From contig NW_022985226.1 in NCBI RefSeq assembly GCF_010093535.1, forward strand, positions 1 to 64,000: 64,000 nucleotides of DNA, read 5' to 3'. The position numbers were made by a program, and so were the translations under genes. The notes beneath the pieces were generated by a model. The model saw nothing but the letters and a program-made list of their open reading frames with translations, made no database searches and had not been told where the DNA came from. This DNA is from Lindgomyces ingoldianus. Taxonomy: Eukaryota > Ascomycota > Dothideomycetes > Pleosporales > Lindgomycetaceae. Shown here in pieces: positions 11,101 to 22,910 of this stretch (positions are counted from its first letter, which is position 1; each line of letters opens with the position of its first letter).

Positions 11101-13170
11101 CTTATTACATTAGTTAGTGTTAGCTTAGTGTGTAAGGTTAACCTTTAATAAAGTCTTTTATGTTAGAATAATAATATTATGTTAATAGTTAATTTATGCG
11201 CTATTAGGCTACTATAGCTTCTTCTGCTTGCAGTTAACCTAGACATCTACATCCTCTAGAAGCTTACAGCTAACTATAAGGTTGTAGCAGCTAGTATTAT
11301 AGAAGATAAAGTAGGTATAGAGGCAGTAGCTATTAATTACTAAGTTAGCTTAGACCTACTTATTAGCCTAACTATTTAGTTAGGTATTATAGCCTGGTAA
11401 GAGTATTACCTCTATGTAGTAGATTAGCACTTAAAGTTCTTTCTTAATTATACATAAGTGCTTAAGGTATACTAGAGTGTAGCTGCTTGCTTCTGTATTT
11501 ATAAGCGCGTTTAGCTTAATAGCTAGTCTGCTAGCTAAGATATAGCAGAGCAGAACAAATTGTCTTCTGTTAAATAGCTAATCTTATACACTAAGAGCTC
11601 TTATAGATTACTCTAGAGAAAAGACTTCTTTTAGAGTAATACTTTTTCTAACTTATAGTCTAAAAATAAGTTTCTGTTAGCTGCATTATAAAAGACTTTA
11701 TTATTTATGTTAACTAGTAGTTTAATAGCTTTTTAATTAATAGGCTTATCTATATAGTTATCAGTAAGGTAACTAACTTTATAGTAATAAAAGCAGGTTA
11801 GCTAGTCTACTAGTGTTAAAGTAATAGTACTAGAGTAAAGCAGTAGCATAGACAGGGACGCGTGCTTATAAGACTTAATAGGCATAGTAGTAGCCTTCTT
11901 ACGCTTAGCACGCGCTGCAGCTTAGTTATTAGTAATAGCTACTTTATAAGCAAAGTTATAAGTAATACTAATAAATTTATTATAGTTACTTTTAAGGCAG
12001 TAGACATTATAGCTTATGTTTATATAAAGTTAATTAGTAAGCTTTTTATAAAATTCTTTTACTTATTACTCTGCTAGCAGCGTGCGCTGCGTAGCTAGGT
12101 AGAAGAACTTAGTCTAAAAGGTAGTAAACTTAGTAGCAGAGCGTAGACATAGCTAACTAAAGGCCTAGTAAGCGTTCTTTTTTTTATGCAGGTTGCTAAA
12201 AGCTTGCTTTAGAGTATTTATAAGAAATTTACTGTTAATAGCTTTGCTACTATTATAAAGCACGCTAATTAGCGTCTTAAGCTAGTCTCTAGCAGGGTTC
12301 TCTATGCAAGTAGTTATGTAGGCTGTAATATATTCTTATATGTTCTACTAGTTATTGCTAATAAACTAGTTACTATTTAACTATAGCTTATTTTCTATAT
12401 GCGTTCTTTAGTAATTAAATGTTATAGTAGTCTTACTATCTAAAAGTAATAAAAAGTTAGAGAACTTAATAAAGCGCTAGTTAGTAGCTTAGGCACCTAG
12501 GTAAGTAGTAAGCTTAAACAGTAATAGCTAGAGCAGGCGTAAGTTGTTAAAGTTACCTAGCTTAGAGCTAGAAAAGCTAGCAGAGAGGAAGCTGTTCTAG
12601 TGTAGTGTTAATAGTAAGATCTAAAAGTGTGTTATATAATGTTAAGTGTTAAGCATCTTTTTAAAAGCATAAGCTTTAAGAGCGTGTATTTTATCTTAGG
12701 CTACTTCTGCTTTCTAACATTCCTATGTAAAAGCCTAGTGTAGCTTCTTACTTTTAGCTAAGGCATTAGCAGTAAACTAGCAGTACATGTGCAACTACTG
12801 CTGCTCTATGTAGTGTAAAAGTAGCTAATTAGCTAATTCTATAGTAATAACTAATAAGTTATCTTAGAAAAACTTAATAATAGCTTTTAATGTAGCCTTA
12901 AGCTAGCTATTACTATTAAATATTAGCAACTAAAGCAGTAGAAGGCCTTTTTTAATAGCTTACTATAGCGTTACTAGCTTAATAAAAGTGTCTTAGTTAT
13001 AATTCTTCTCTGTAATAGGGTTATAGCCTTAGACTTTGCTTTTCTAATAAGTAAAGGTTTTTAGTAGATTGTAAGTATTACCTAGTGTAGCCTTCTCTAG
13101 CGTTAACGTAATAAACAAGTATTTTAGCGCTATTATCCTTAATCTGTATGCTGCAAGTGTGGCAGCTGTA
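8104..13170 (-). pseudogene. gag-pol relic of the minus-strand Ty3/gypsy
   Basis: The clearest part is reverse transcriptase at about 10520 down to 10080. Through the stops the frame gives LILFTKKPKKKQCF, then KVFTKLN and then AYLDNILIYLKDLLEHKKH. The catalytic YLDD is therefore YLDN (second Asp mutated). Gag would lie toward 12-13 kb and RNase H/integrase toward 8-9.5 kb by order, but I could not assign motifs there with confidence. TAA/TAG codons occur throughout. The TRIM solo LTR at 13176 sits upstream in element sense. Confidence 0.75.
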
Positions 13171-13175
13171 GTTAG

Positions 13176-13304
13176 TGTAAGGCCGAGATGGTGCTTACGT
13201 GCGACGGGTATATATACTATTCTGTACGCAATAATCAACTGTTGGTTGATTATTCGCACCTTTTTAGTTGTATTAGCGTAGTGGTACAGAGCTCCGTCCT
13301 TACA
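13176..13304 (+). mobile_element. Solo LTR of the TRIM family
   Basis: 129 bp from TGTAAGGCCGAG to GTCCTTACA, with a perfect GTTAG duplication (13171-13175; 13305-13309). It contains the family TATA box (GTATATATAC). About 30 bp further on is the self-primer-like GTTGGTTGATTATT, preceded here by its near-complement AATAATCAAC, which can form a hairpin. It is little mutated. Confidence 0.93.
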
Positions 13305-13769
13305 GTTAGTTCTTTTACTAAAAGAAGTTGTAAGCAGGTAGTGCTTTTAGTAGTTAGTAAAGTAGTCTTTTTCTCTTTTATAAAGGGCAGAGCTTTTATA
13401 GCTCTCTTTACATAAGTAATGTGTGTGTTGTTAACCTTCTGTCTAGCCTATATAGAGCTTATAGATCTAGTACTCTTTAAGCGCTTGTTTATTAAGAAAG
13501 GGCAGTAGACTAATTAGCTCTTCTAGCTAGCTGTAGTATGCTTTCTTTAAACTATTATCTATTAACTCCTTTTAAGCCTTACTTAGTAGTATTAGGACTG
13601 CTATAGTAAGTAACTATACTTTTAAGACAAACTAACAACGCAGCGTAGTTGCGCTATAGATGCTTAAGGTGTTAGTTATTATTAAGTTATATATATAAGT
13701 AAATTAATTAGTTTAACTAGATATTATGTTGCTGTTACTAGCTAAGTAAGGTAATAAATCCTAGTGTAA

Positions 13770-13984
13770 TGTAAGGATAGGCTTAGGCTCTTGCATTATA
13801 GAGTATTAATAGAGTATGTCAGCTCTATTTTAGCTACACTAGGATGGAGAAGAAAGGTAGATACAAGGCGCGCAGGCGTAAGGAGGTGACCGTGGAGGCG
13901 CTAGGCCTCTATAGGCTAGCGCCTCGCAAGGCCGCCTCGTAGTCATGTAACCTACAGCTAGCTCTGCTTGCAGCAGCCGTCACA
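13770..13984 (-). repeat. 5' LTR (in element sense) of the minus-strand gypsy
   Basis: Matches 6454-6668. In element sense a pyrimidine tract (CTTTCTTCTCC) is followed by ATCCTAGTGTA (complement at 13835-13845). That 11-mer recurs just outside the LTR as its complement, the proposed self-primer site. Confidence 0.9.
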
Positions 13985-13989
13985 CCTTC

Positions 13990-16900
13990 CTTCTTCTTAG
14001 CTTACGTTGTTAGGTACTTGTTCTTGTACATTGCTGCTATCTAATAGTAGGTTAGAGCTGTTGCCTGTCGCAGGCAACGCTCTTTAGTTAGAGGCGCTTT
14101 TGCCTAGCTAGTTTTGCCTTAACAAGAGGATTAGCACTTCTTTAGTACCTAGTAAGCGTTTATTAGGTTCTTAACTAGCTTCTAAGTATTTTTACTAGCA
14201 AGCTATTTTTTTTATTTTACTAAAAGTTTTTATTTTTTTTTCTTATTTTTTATAATCTTTTCTACTTTATACTCTATTTTAGCATCTTTTTATCTTATTA
14301 TAGATAGAGGAATCTGTTTAGAGGCCTTTTCTAAGCAGAAGATGTAGAACTAGAGGTGTATTTTTATAGTAGAGGGAAGTTTTAGTTTACAGTTGTCTTT
14401 TTGCGTTTGCAGCACCTTGTATAAGCTAATTTGTTTTTCTGCTAGCTTTCTAGAATGTCTAGGTGTACAGAGATATTTTATGTCTAGATATACATAATCT
14501 CTAGGCTGTATCTAAGAAGCCTTAGATCTAGTTTGTATAGATTATTTTTTTATTTATTTTCTTAAATTCTAAGCTGTAATTACTAATTTCTAGTAGAGTT
14601 TTAGTAGCTAATTTACTCTGTTAACTGCTTTAACTAGGTCTTTTAGTTACGTTCCCTGCAAAGCGTAATAGCAGTAGTAGCTAAAATTAGCTCTATAAGG
14701 CGTTTTCTTTATTACTAATAATTTAAGAGTGTTAATAGCTAGCTAAGCTATAGAAAGCTATTTAGCCTAATTTGTCTATTTAAAGAACATGTATTTACGT
14801 AAGTACTTTTCTATTTCTGTGTTTATATGTTCTGTTTGTCTATCTGTTTAAAGGTACTAGGCTGTAGACAGCTTGTAAGTAATATTTAAGTGCTGCATAG
14901 CAGCCTGCTAAAAGCAGACAGTAAATAGCTTGTCTTAGTTAGATATTATTACTTCTAGGCTACTATAAATGCTTAGGACATACTTTTCTAGCTTGTAAAT
15001 AAGTTTCTTAGCTATTATTGTTTTTTCTAACACCTGGAAATGCAGGAATTTAGTTCTCTTATCTATAGTTACAACTATTATATTACACAGTCTTCCTAAT
15101 TCTAGTTTATAAGATAGAGGTAAACTTGTAATAAAGTCTATTATTATTATAATTTAAAGTTACTTAGAGGCTTTAATTAGCTGTAGAGCTCTATAAAGCC
15201 TGTGCCTTCTAGAGTTATTTTAATTACAAACATTACATTTGCATAGCACTTCTATGCATAGGTGCTTTACGCATAGTATTGTTTACAATATTACTACTTT
15301 TAATTCCTTTTATAAATTTCTAATCTCGAGGTGTCTAAACATTAGAGCTTTATAGTATTCTTTAATAAGATTCTTCTATTCTTACTATAGCAAGGTAAAA
15401 ATTGTAATAGTTCTAGTAAGTACTAGTCTATTATATACTATTATACTTTCTTTTTTATAGAATAGTGTAAATTCTTTACTATTTTTTTATTATCTTTAAA
15501 GTACGTTAGTCTACTCTCTAGCTTAAGACGTTAGCTTGCTAGTTACTTGCTTCTGTAATGTGCTTAATTTTAAAGTTAAACTATGCTAGATTTATTACTT
15601 ATTATACATGCATTAAGAATAACTTTTTAAGAGTAAGAAAGGTAACAAAGTTAGCATAATTAGTGTCGCGTAAGAGAGCACATGGTCCTGGTGTCGCACC
15701 TGTGTTTCAGACGAGCAGCCTTAGACACTTGGCGCCGGAGCTCCCACTACATAGGCAGGCTCCCTATGAGCCTCTCATAGTCAATAGACTTGCTCCTCAT
15801 TGCTCCCTGATCAGCGGTTGCGACAATTAGTAAATACTGTAAAAAAAATTTTCAAGTTCTGTTTTCTAAGTTTTTAGAACGTTTACTACAGCTTTTAGTT
15901 CCTTGTTAGGTATACTATAGTGTACTCTAGAGAGAAAGAATTTTGCGGAATAGTACACCACTAGAAGCTATTGTCAGTTCTTCAACTTCTAGTAGAGTAC
16001 AGCTTCTTCTGCTTGTATTAATGCGTTAGTATATACCTTAGTTTTTAACTAAAAGTTGTACATTTTTAGAATTATCTTAAAGCTTATTGTGTGTTTAAAG
16101 GTATTAAATGCTAAAGCTATTACAGAGGTCTATATAAACTTTACAGTAGCCCTGTCCTTTATTATAGCGTTAGTTATAGAGAGGGCTATTTTTAAATAGT
16201 CTTTAATTATTCTTCTTACATAGCCTAATAGCCTAAGAAATCCTCTTACTTCTTTTACTATAGTAGGCATAGGCTAATCTAAGACTTTTTAGGTTTTTAT
16301 AAAGCTAATTTTTACCCTCTTTTCATTAATAATAAATTCTAGGTACTTTATTTCTTATATGTTAAACATCTACTTAGAGAGCTAAAAGTAAAGGTTATAT
16401 ATTTAAAGCTTATCTAAGACTTGCATAACCTTAGAAATGTAGTCCTCTCTAGTTTCCTTAGTGTAGATAAGTATGTTATTAAGATATATAAGAATAAAGA
16501 TGTCTAAATATAGGATTAGAGCTGTATTAATAACTTATTAAAATGTAGCAAAGGCTTTTGTTAAGCTAAACAGCATAACTAAGAGCTTATAAAAACCTCT
16601 AGAGGTTCTAAATATCGTTATCTACTTATAGCCTACTTTTATTCTAATTTTGTTAAAGCTGTCTTGTATGTTAAACTTAGTAAAGTGTTTTATCTCATGC
16701 AGCTAGTTTATTATGTCTTACATTATAGAAAGAAGAAACTAGTCTCTAATTATATTCTTATTTAGAGTGTAGTAGTTTTAGTAGACTTTTATCTTTTCTC
16801 TCTTCTTTTTTGCAAACACTACAGCAGAGGCTACTAGGCTATTGCTTTCTCTAATATGTCTACAGGCAAGCATTTAGTCTATATACTCTTAGAGCGCTTT

Positions 16901-17068
16901 CTTTTAAATTTTAGTAAAGAGTCTTAGTTTATGTATTTAGAGTTTAGGGATTTTAACTAGGTTAATAGCGTAGTTCTAAAGTTAGTAAGACGGGAGTTCT
17001 CTAAGATCTTCTAGTATTTTAAACATATTAGTGTACTTTTAGTACTTAGATAGAGTCTTTAATTCTTC
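13990..17068 (-). pseudogene. Second minus-strand Ty3/gypsy pol relic
   Basis: On the minus strand, reverse transcriptase is readable at about 16650-16330: GFYKLLVMLFSLTKAF, then FILIYLNNILIYTKE. The catalytic YLDD has become YLNN. Integrase follows at about 15170-14700: IDFITSLPLSY, NQDKLFTVCFQQA, LSTAQYLQTDRQ. The last matches STA.HPQTDGQ with typical C-to-T changes. No LTR was recognised, so the element is probably truncated, on the right by the DNA transposon that starts at 17071. A GC-rich hairpin (GTTGCCTG, 3-base loop, CAGGCAAC) lies at 14060-14078. Confidence 0.75.
15664..15825. mobile_element. 162-bp solo LTR of an otherwise unseen LTR family
   Basis: TGTCGCG...TTGCGACA ends with a perfect ATTAG duplication on both sides (15659-15663; 15826-15830). 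GC-rich and nearly unmutated in an AT-rich background, it stands out as a young insertion. No full element of this family is in the window and the strand is unknown. Confidence 0.9.
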
Positions 17069-17250
17069 TAACGTACCTAACAGGTTGGCCGGCCACACTA
17101 GTTAGCCGGCTATTTTTGCTAAGCCCTCACTAAAACTACCCTATTCTAGCGCAAAACAGCCTACTTTAGCCCTGTATAAAGTAATACAATATAAGATATT
17201 ATTTAAAGTCTACTTCTGCTACTTTTTTACATGTATATAAGTTATGCCTA

Positions 17251-17568
17251 TGTCACGGTATCCTCCCCGGATCCTAGACATAACTGTATTAGACGCGTAC
17301 TAGAGTATTATTAGTGCACGTCTGACACAAACACAACACAACACAGACATAAACTTAAGCATAAACTGCTTTAACACTAACTAAACCTAGAACAGGCTTA
17401 ATTTATACTTAAAGCGCTTAGACTTCTAAGCTAAGTATTTAATTACTAATTTCTTTTTAAACCTTTCTATTTCTTACACAACATCTTATACTTACTATAA
17501 TACCTTACATAGTAATTAAACTAGACCTCTATAAAGCTCTATAACCTTACTTATGCATAATTATAATA
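17251..17568 (+). repeat. 5' LTR, chromovirus copy A
   Basis: 318 bp, TGTCACGG at the start. The end is mutated to TTATAATA from the CGTGACA kept in the 3' LTR. It is followed by TTACATTGTGTT, the proposed primer site. Confidence 0.93.
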
Positions 17569-20500
17569 TTACATTGTGTTAAAACTTTAGCTAAGAATAG
17601 CCTTTAAATCTAATTTAATAAGCTTAGTACTTACATAACTTTAAGCTATTAAAGTAAGCTAAGAAGCTTTTTAAGAAGTGCTTACTTTATAAAAAAGCTG
17701 CTATGTTATAAGCTTTAAAGCTTTTTAAAAGAACTTTAAAAAATAGCTTTATGTTATTAAGTAGTCTATTTCTGCCTTAACTTTTATTATAGTAGTAGGA
17801 ACTAAGAACTTACTAGCCTTAAAGCTTACCTAGAAGTCTAAAGATAGCTTAACTTTTTCCTGCCTAACACTGCCTATAACTTGTAACCTTTTTAACTTAG
17901 TAATAAAATCTAACTAACTCTCTAATCCCCTACTATTTAATAGAAAATAGAAAGACTTACCTTTCTTTTTATATAAGCTTTAATATAAACTTAAAAGAAA
18001 CATAGACTAATTCCCCTCTAAATACTTCTAGTTACTATACGCCTACTTTTAACTTAACTATAACATAACAGCCTTAATTAACTTACTAATAGATAAAGAT
18101 ATTATTAACCTAAATTAATTTATAGTGTTCTTATAAGTAACTTATAAAAACTTAAATAAAGAGTTAACAGCCCTAAGTTACCTAAACACTTTATAATAAA
18201 AAAAAAAGCTTTACTTTACACTTTACTAAGTTCTACTAACTTGCGTCTAATATAGGCCTAAATAAGATAAGTCTAATTACAGCCTTATAAAACTCTCTTT
18301 TAACTAAACTATAATATGCTATAGTAGAAGAACCCCTCTTAAACAACCTTAATGCGTATGCAAACCTAATTGCTACCTATAATAATAACATAAGGTTCCT
18401 CTCTATATAAGCTCTAATACGCCCCTAAACTAGCGCAGTTATAAATAAAGACCTTAATGTAATAAAAATTAATTTAAATTATGCTCTAGTTAGTTCTAGA
18501 GAGCGTAAAGATTACAAAAAAAAAAGTTAATGCTTTAAGTGTAGTAAGCATAGTTATATCTTTTAAAACTGCTTTATTCTCCTTTTTTAAGTCTACACAA
18601 GTAGCGCTGCTAGCACTTATTAAAGATTTTTACTATTTTAATCTTATTTTTATAAGGGCTTTAACTTATATTTAAGCCCTAATCCTCCTTGCTACTCTTA
18701 ATATAGCTGCAGCTATAGCAGTAGAAGCCTGTAAAAAGGCTTATTCTAGGGCTAAGTTGCCCTCTAGAACTAATTTAACACTAGATTTTTGCTAACTTAT
18801 AAGCTAAGTCTCTTACTAATAACTAAAAGTACTAAGTTAATATTTTTATATGTTTATAACAAGGAACTGTATTAGCCCTAATACAGGCTTTAATTAACTT
18901 AAGAGTAAACAGCATAGGTTACATTAACAGGGAACTAGCGTACAAACTAAATCTTTAATTAACACTACTTACCTAAATAATTTACTTAACTAGATTTAAT
19001 AGAAAATAACTTAAAAAAGGTTCTATCTTTTATACTATAACTATTATAATTACCTACTAACACTATAAAGAGCAGATTAAGCTTTATGTAATAAACATAG
19101 GATATTATAACTTAATCCTAGAACAACTATAGCTATATTAGCATAAAGTTGCCTTTAATTACTAAGAGTAAGTTCTAAACTTTAACTTTTTCTAATGCTA
19201 AAATATATGCTTATGCTTACACCTAAATAACACTTAAGTAGCACTTAATATAGAAAGTTTCTAGACTTACTTTTTAATAACCTAGAGAAGAACTACTTAA
19301 GTAAGGCTAATAAGCTAGGCCTTTTACTAAGATAAGCTATGTAAAATAATTTAACAACTACTTAAACTTAAAAAAAAAAAGCCTTTAAGAAATTTTTACT
19401 TACTTAATTTAAACACAAACTAGGACTTAAATAGTAGATAGACATCTGCTACATAGAACCTGCCCTATTTATAACCCTAGCTTAATAACTAGATTATAAA
19501 ATCTACGCAGTTATAATTTCTAATATAGACTAAGCTTTAGCTCTCTAAAAACGCACTAACTTAAGAATAATAGTCTCTTAAGACTACTATAACTTGTTAT
19601 ATGTTTTTTTTTAAGATAAGTTTAATAAGCTTTTAATATAACATCTATATAATTACTAGATAACTCTTAAGCCTAGTAAATAACCTAGTTATAGGCTACT
19701 GTATAGGATGTTGCTAAATAAATTAAAAGTGCTTTAAAAATACCTTAATAAGAACCTAAAAAAGAGTTTATTTAAGCTAGCTTTTTACTAGTAGTGTTAC
19801 TTATACTATTTATAAAGAAACCTAAGGGTAGGCTTTAATTCTATGTTAACTACTAAGGACTAAACACTATTACTATTAAAAACTAATACTTAATTCTTTT
19901 TTTACAGGAAACTCTAAGCTAACTAAGTAAAGCAAAGTATTTTATAAAGTTAGATATTATTACTGCCTTTAATAAGCTAAAGATAGTAAAGGGTAATAAG
20001 TAGCTAACAGCGTTTTAGACCTAATACAGACTATTTAAGTACCTAGTAATGCCCTTTAGCTTAGCTAACACGCCTAGTACTTTTTAACATTTTGTAAACA
20101 ACTTGCTCTAACCCTACCTAGACGTGTTCTGCACTATGTATATTAATAATATTCTAATCTATAGTAATAGCCTTTTAGAGCATAAATAGCATGTACGCCT
20201 AGTGCTAAAAGCTATAGAAGAAGCAGGTCTATAACTTAATATAAACAAATGCAAGTTCTACTAATTAAAGGTTACATATTTAGGATATGTAATCTCTATA
20301 GATAGTATTTAAATAGACCCTGTTAAAGTTTAGACTATGCTAGATTAGTAATACCTAAAGAACATAAAAGACATTTAAGCTTTTATAAGATTTGCTAACT
20401 TTTACTAATAATTTATTAACAACTTCTTATAGCAAGTAAGCTTTATAATTACACTTACTAAAAAAAAGATTTAATTTAACTTTAACTTAAATTACTAATA

Positions 20501-22593
20501 GTCCTTTAACTAGCTAAAGAAAGCCTTTACTTAAGCCTTAATACTCTGCTACTTTAACTTTAAACTACTAATACTTATAAAAGCTAATGCCTTAGACTAC
20601 ATAGTAGCAGGAGTTCTTTTCTAGACTAAGCTAGATAGGACTATTAGGCCTATTGCATATTTCTTAAAAAGAATAAGTCCTGCAGAAGGTAATTATAAGA
20701 TCTATAACAAGAAATTACTTACTATAGTACACTACTTTAAATAATAGCAACTTAAACTAGAAAGTGTAGCGCATCTAATATAAGTTCTATCTAACTATAA
20801 GAACTTGTAGTACTTTATAACTATAAAATAACTTAGCTACTAATAAGCTTGTTAGTTTAAATACTTATTCTATTTTAATTTTAAGATTACTTATTATTCT
20901 AGTTAAGATAGAGGGAAACTAGATGCTTTTATAAGGCAATCCTAAGATATCTTTGCTTAGAAAGAAGTGTAAAAGGCTTAATACTAAACTTTGCTCTAAC
21001 TTAAGCTATTTTTAGACCTTAACCTAAATAAAATTAATTAATTAATTCATTAAATTATTACTAATAAGTATCTAAATAATAAATTTATCTAAGAAACTTT
21101 AAACCTGCTCTAAAACAGCGCTAGTTAGTTAAAGAAGGTAACACTAGCTAACTATAAAAACTAAAATAGTAAGCTGTATTACTGTAACTAACTTATAATC
21201 TCTAATTTTAATAAACTAAAAATTAAACTACTCTAAATTATACACAACTTGCCTGTTAGAGAACACTTAGGCAGAGGAAAGACTCTTAACCTACTACAGA
21301 GAGAGTACTACTAGCCCTGCATGTTCTATACTGTACGCTAATATGTATTATGTTGCTATACTTGCTGTAAAGTAAAGGCCTTTTAAGAAAGGTATAATAG
21401 CCTACTTAAACTGCTTCTAATTCTTAAATAAGCTTAAAAAGACATATTAATTAATTTTATTATAGACCTACCTTTATCTAAAGGGTACATAAATATTATA
21501 GTAGTTGTTAATTACTTAACTAAGTATTAACACCTAATACTATGTTTCTCTATAACTGCCTCTAATATAGCCTAGTTATTCTACTAATATGTATAGGTTT
21601 ACTATAGCCTGCCTAATATAATTATATTAGACAGAGGTACGCAGTTTGTCTTAGCCTTCTAGGACAAACTTTATAAACAGCTTTAAATTGTCTTCTATCT
21701 ATCTACAGCTTTTTACTTAGAGACTAACAGCTAGACTAAGAACATAAACACTGTAATAAAATAAGTCCTATAAGTGTACATAAACTACTAGTAAGACAAC
21801 TAGGTAAAATAGTTAGCTATAGCATAGTTTAAAGCTAATAACACAACATCTAAATTAACATAAGTATCTCTATTCTTAGTAAACTACAGATACTACCTTT
21901 AAATAGAATTTAAACTACTTTTAAATACCTTCTAACTAACTTATTAATCTATATAAGTAACAGATGTAAATAGACTTATTAATAAAATCTAAAATATATC
22001 TAAATATGTTTATAAAGAGCTTACATAAGCTTAAGCTTTTTAACAAGAGTACACAAACTAATTTTAAACCTCTGCCCCTGCGTATGCAGCTAGTAAGAAG
22101 GTCTGGCTAGACGCTAGAAATATCTAAATAAACTAATAATTAAAGAAACTTAATTAGAAGAACCTTAGCCCCTTTATAGTAGCCTATATAGTCTTATTAC
22201 ACGCTTACTAATTAATCCTACCTAACAGCATGAAGATACACCCTGTGTTCCACGTATTGTTGCTGCGCTAAGCAGCCCCTAAATCTAACTATCTACTTAG
22301 ACAGCTAAACCTGCTACCTAAACTTATTATTATAAACAACAAACTAGAATATATTATAGAAGATGTTAAATAAATCTAGTTTAATAAGAAGAAATGTATC
22401 TATAAATACTTTACAAAATAGACTAGATATAATAAACTGTTATAAGAACCTGCAGAAGCCCTGCAAGAGAACTCTGCAGTAACCTAATTCTACGCCTAAT
22501 ACCTATCTAAACTAAACCTATACCCTAATAAAGACAACCTAATGCTAGAACTACTAATGTAAAGGATTCCCTTCCTAATAAGGGGGGGGGTAC
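17569..22593 (+). pseudogene. gag-pol relic of chromovirus copy A
   Basis: Near 18530 a gag zinc knuckle is readable as CFKCSKHSYIF-stop-NC; the His of CX2CX4HX4C has become Tyr. Reverse transcriptase around 20000-20400 includes FKYLVMPFSLANTPSTF and TMYINNILIYS. The catalytic YxDD (20138-20149) is YINN, both Asp lost. RNase H follows near 20790-20900 (SNYKNL...YFITIK). Integrase at about 21300-21900 has FIIDLPLSKGY, ILDRGTQFVLAFWDKLYK and STAFYLETNS. A chromodomain at about 22345-22500 starts LEYIIEDVK and contains EPAEALQENSAVT. No intact protein can be made. Confidence 0.93.
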
Positions 22594-22910
22594 TGTTACA
22601 GTATCCTCCCTAGATCCTAGACATAACTGTATTAGACGTGTACTAGAGTATTATTAGTGCATGTCTAACATAAACACAACATAACATAGACATAAACTTA
22701 AGCATAAACTGCCTTAACACTAACTAAACCTAAAATAGGCTTAATTTATACCTAAAGCGCTTAGACTTCTAAGCTAAGTATTTAATTACTAATTTTTTTC
22801 TAAACCTTTCTGTTCCTTACACAACGTCTTATACCTACTATGATACCTTACGTAGTAATTAAACTAGACCTCTGTGAAGCTCTATAACCTTACTCGTGCA
22901 CAATCGTGAC
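22594..22910 (+). repeat. 3' LTR, chromovirus copy A
   Basis: 317 bp, TGTTACAG to CGTGACA. It keeps CTGTTCCTTACACAACGTC (22811-22829), the least mutated form of the presumed transcript start and self-primer site. Confidence 0.93.

Larger units (their letters stand above)
6454..13984 (-). mobile_element. Full-length Ty3/gypsy LTR retrotransposon, minus strand, with nested solo LTRs
   Basis: 215-bp LTRs at both ends (6454-6668 and 13770-13984) and a perfect CCTTC target duplication (6449-6453; 13985-13989) define the element. Read on the minus strand, the polypurine tract AGAGGGGGG lies just before the 3' LTR (near 6670). The primer site follows the 5' LTR at 13758-13768. Gypsy reverse transcriptase is recognisable at about 10080-10520. 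Removing the three nested solo LTRs and their duplications leaves about 6.5 kb. It is heavily RIP-mutated and non-functional. Confidence 0.92.
17251..22910 (+). mobile_element. Full-length chromovirus (Ty3/gypsy with chromodomain), copy A
   Basis: 5,660 bp with 317-318 bp LTRs whose ends are TGTCACG and CGTGACA. A perfect GCCTA duplication flanks it (17246-17250; 22911-22915). The polypurine tract AATAAGGGGGGGGG precedes the 3' LTR. Domain order gag zinc knuckle, reverse transcriptase, RNase H, integrase, chromodomain is recognisable. Copies B (31791) and C (62304) are the same family. All frames are destroyed by RIP. Confidence 0.95.

Noticed and set aside
17569..22593. In-frame TAA/TAG at Gln positions as a sign of an alternative genetic code
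   Set aside because: Catalytic D-to-N, H-to-Y and W-to-stop changes occur as well, and genes in the island use TAA/TAG as real stops. RIP explains all of it.
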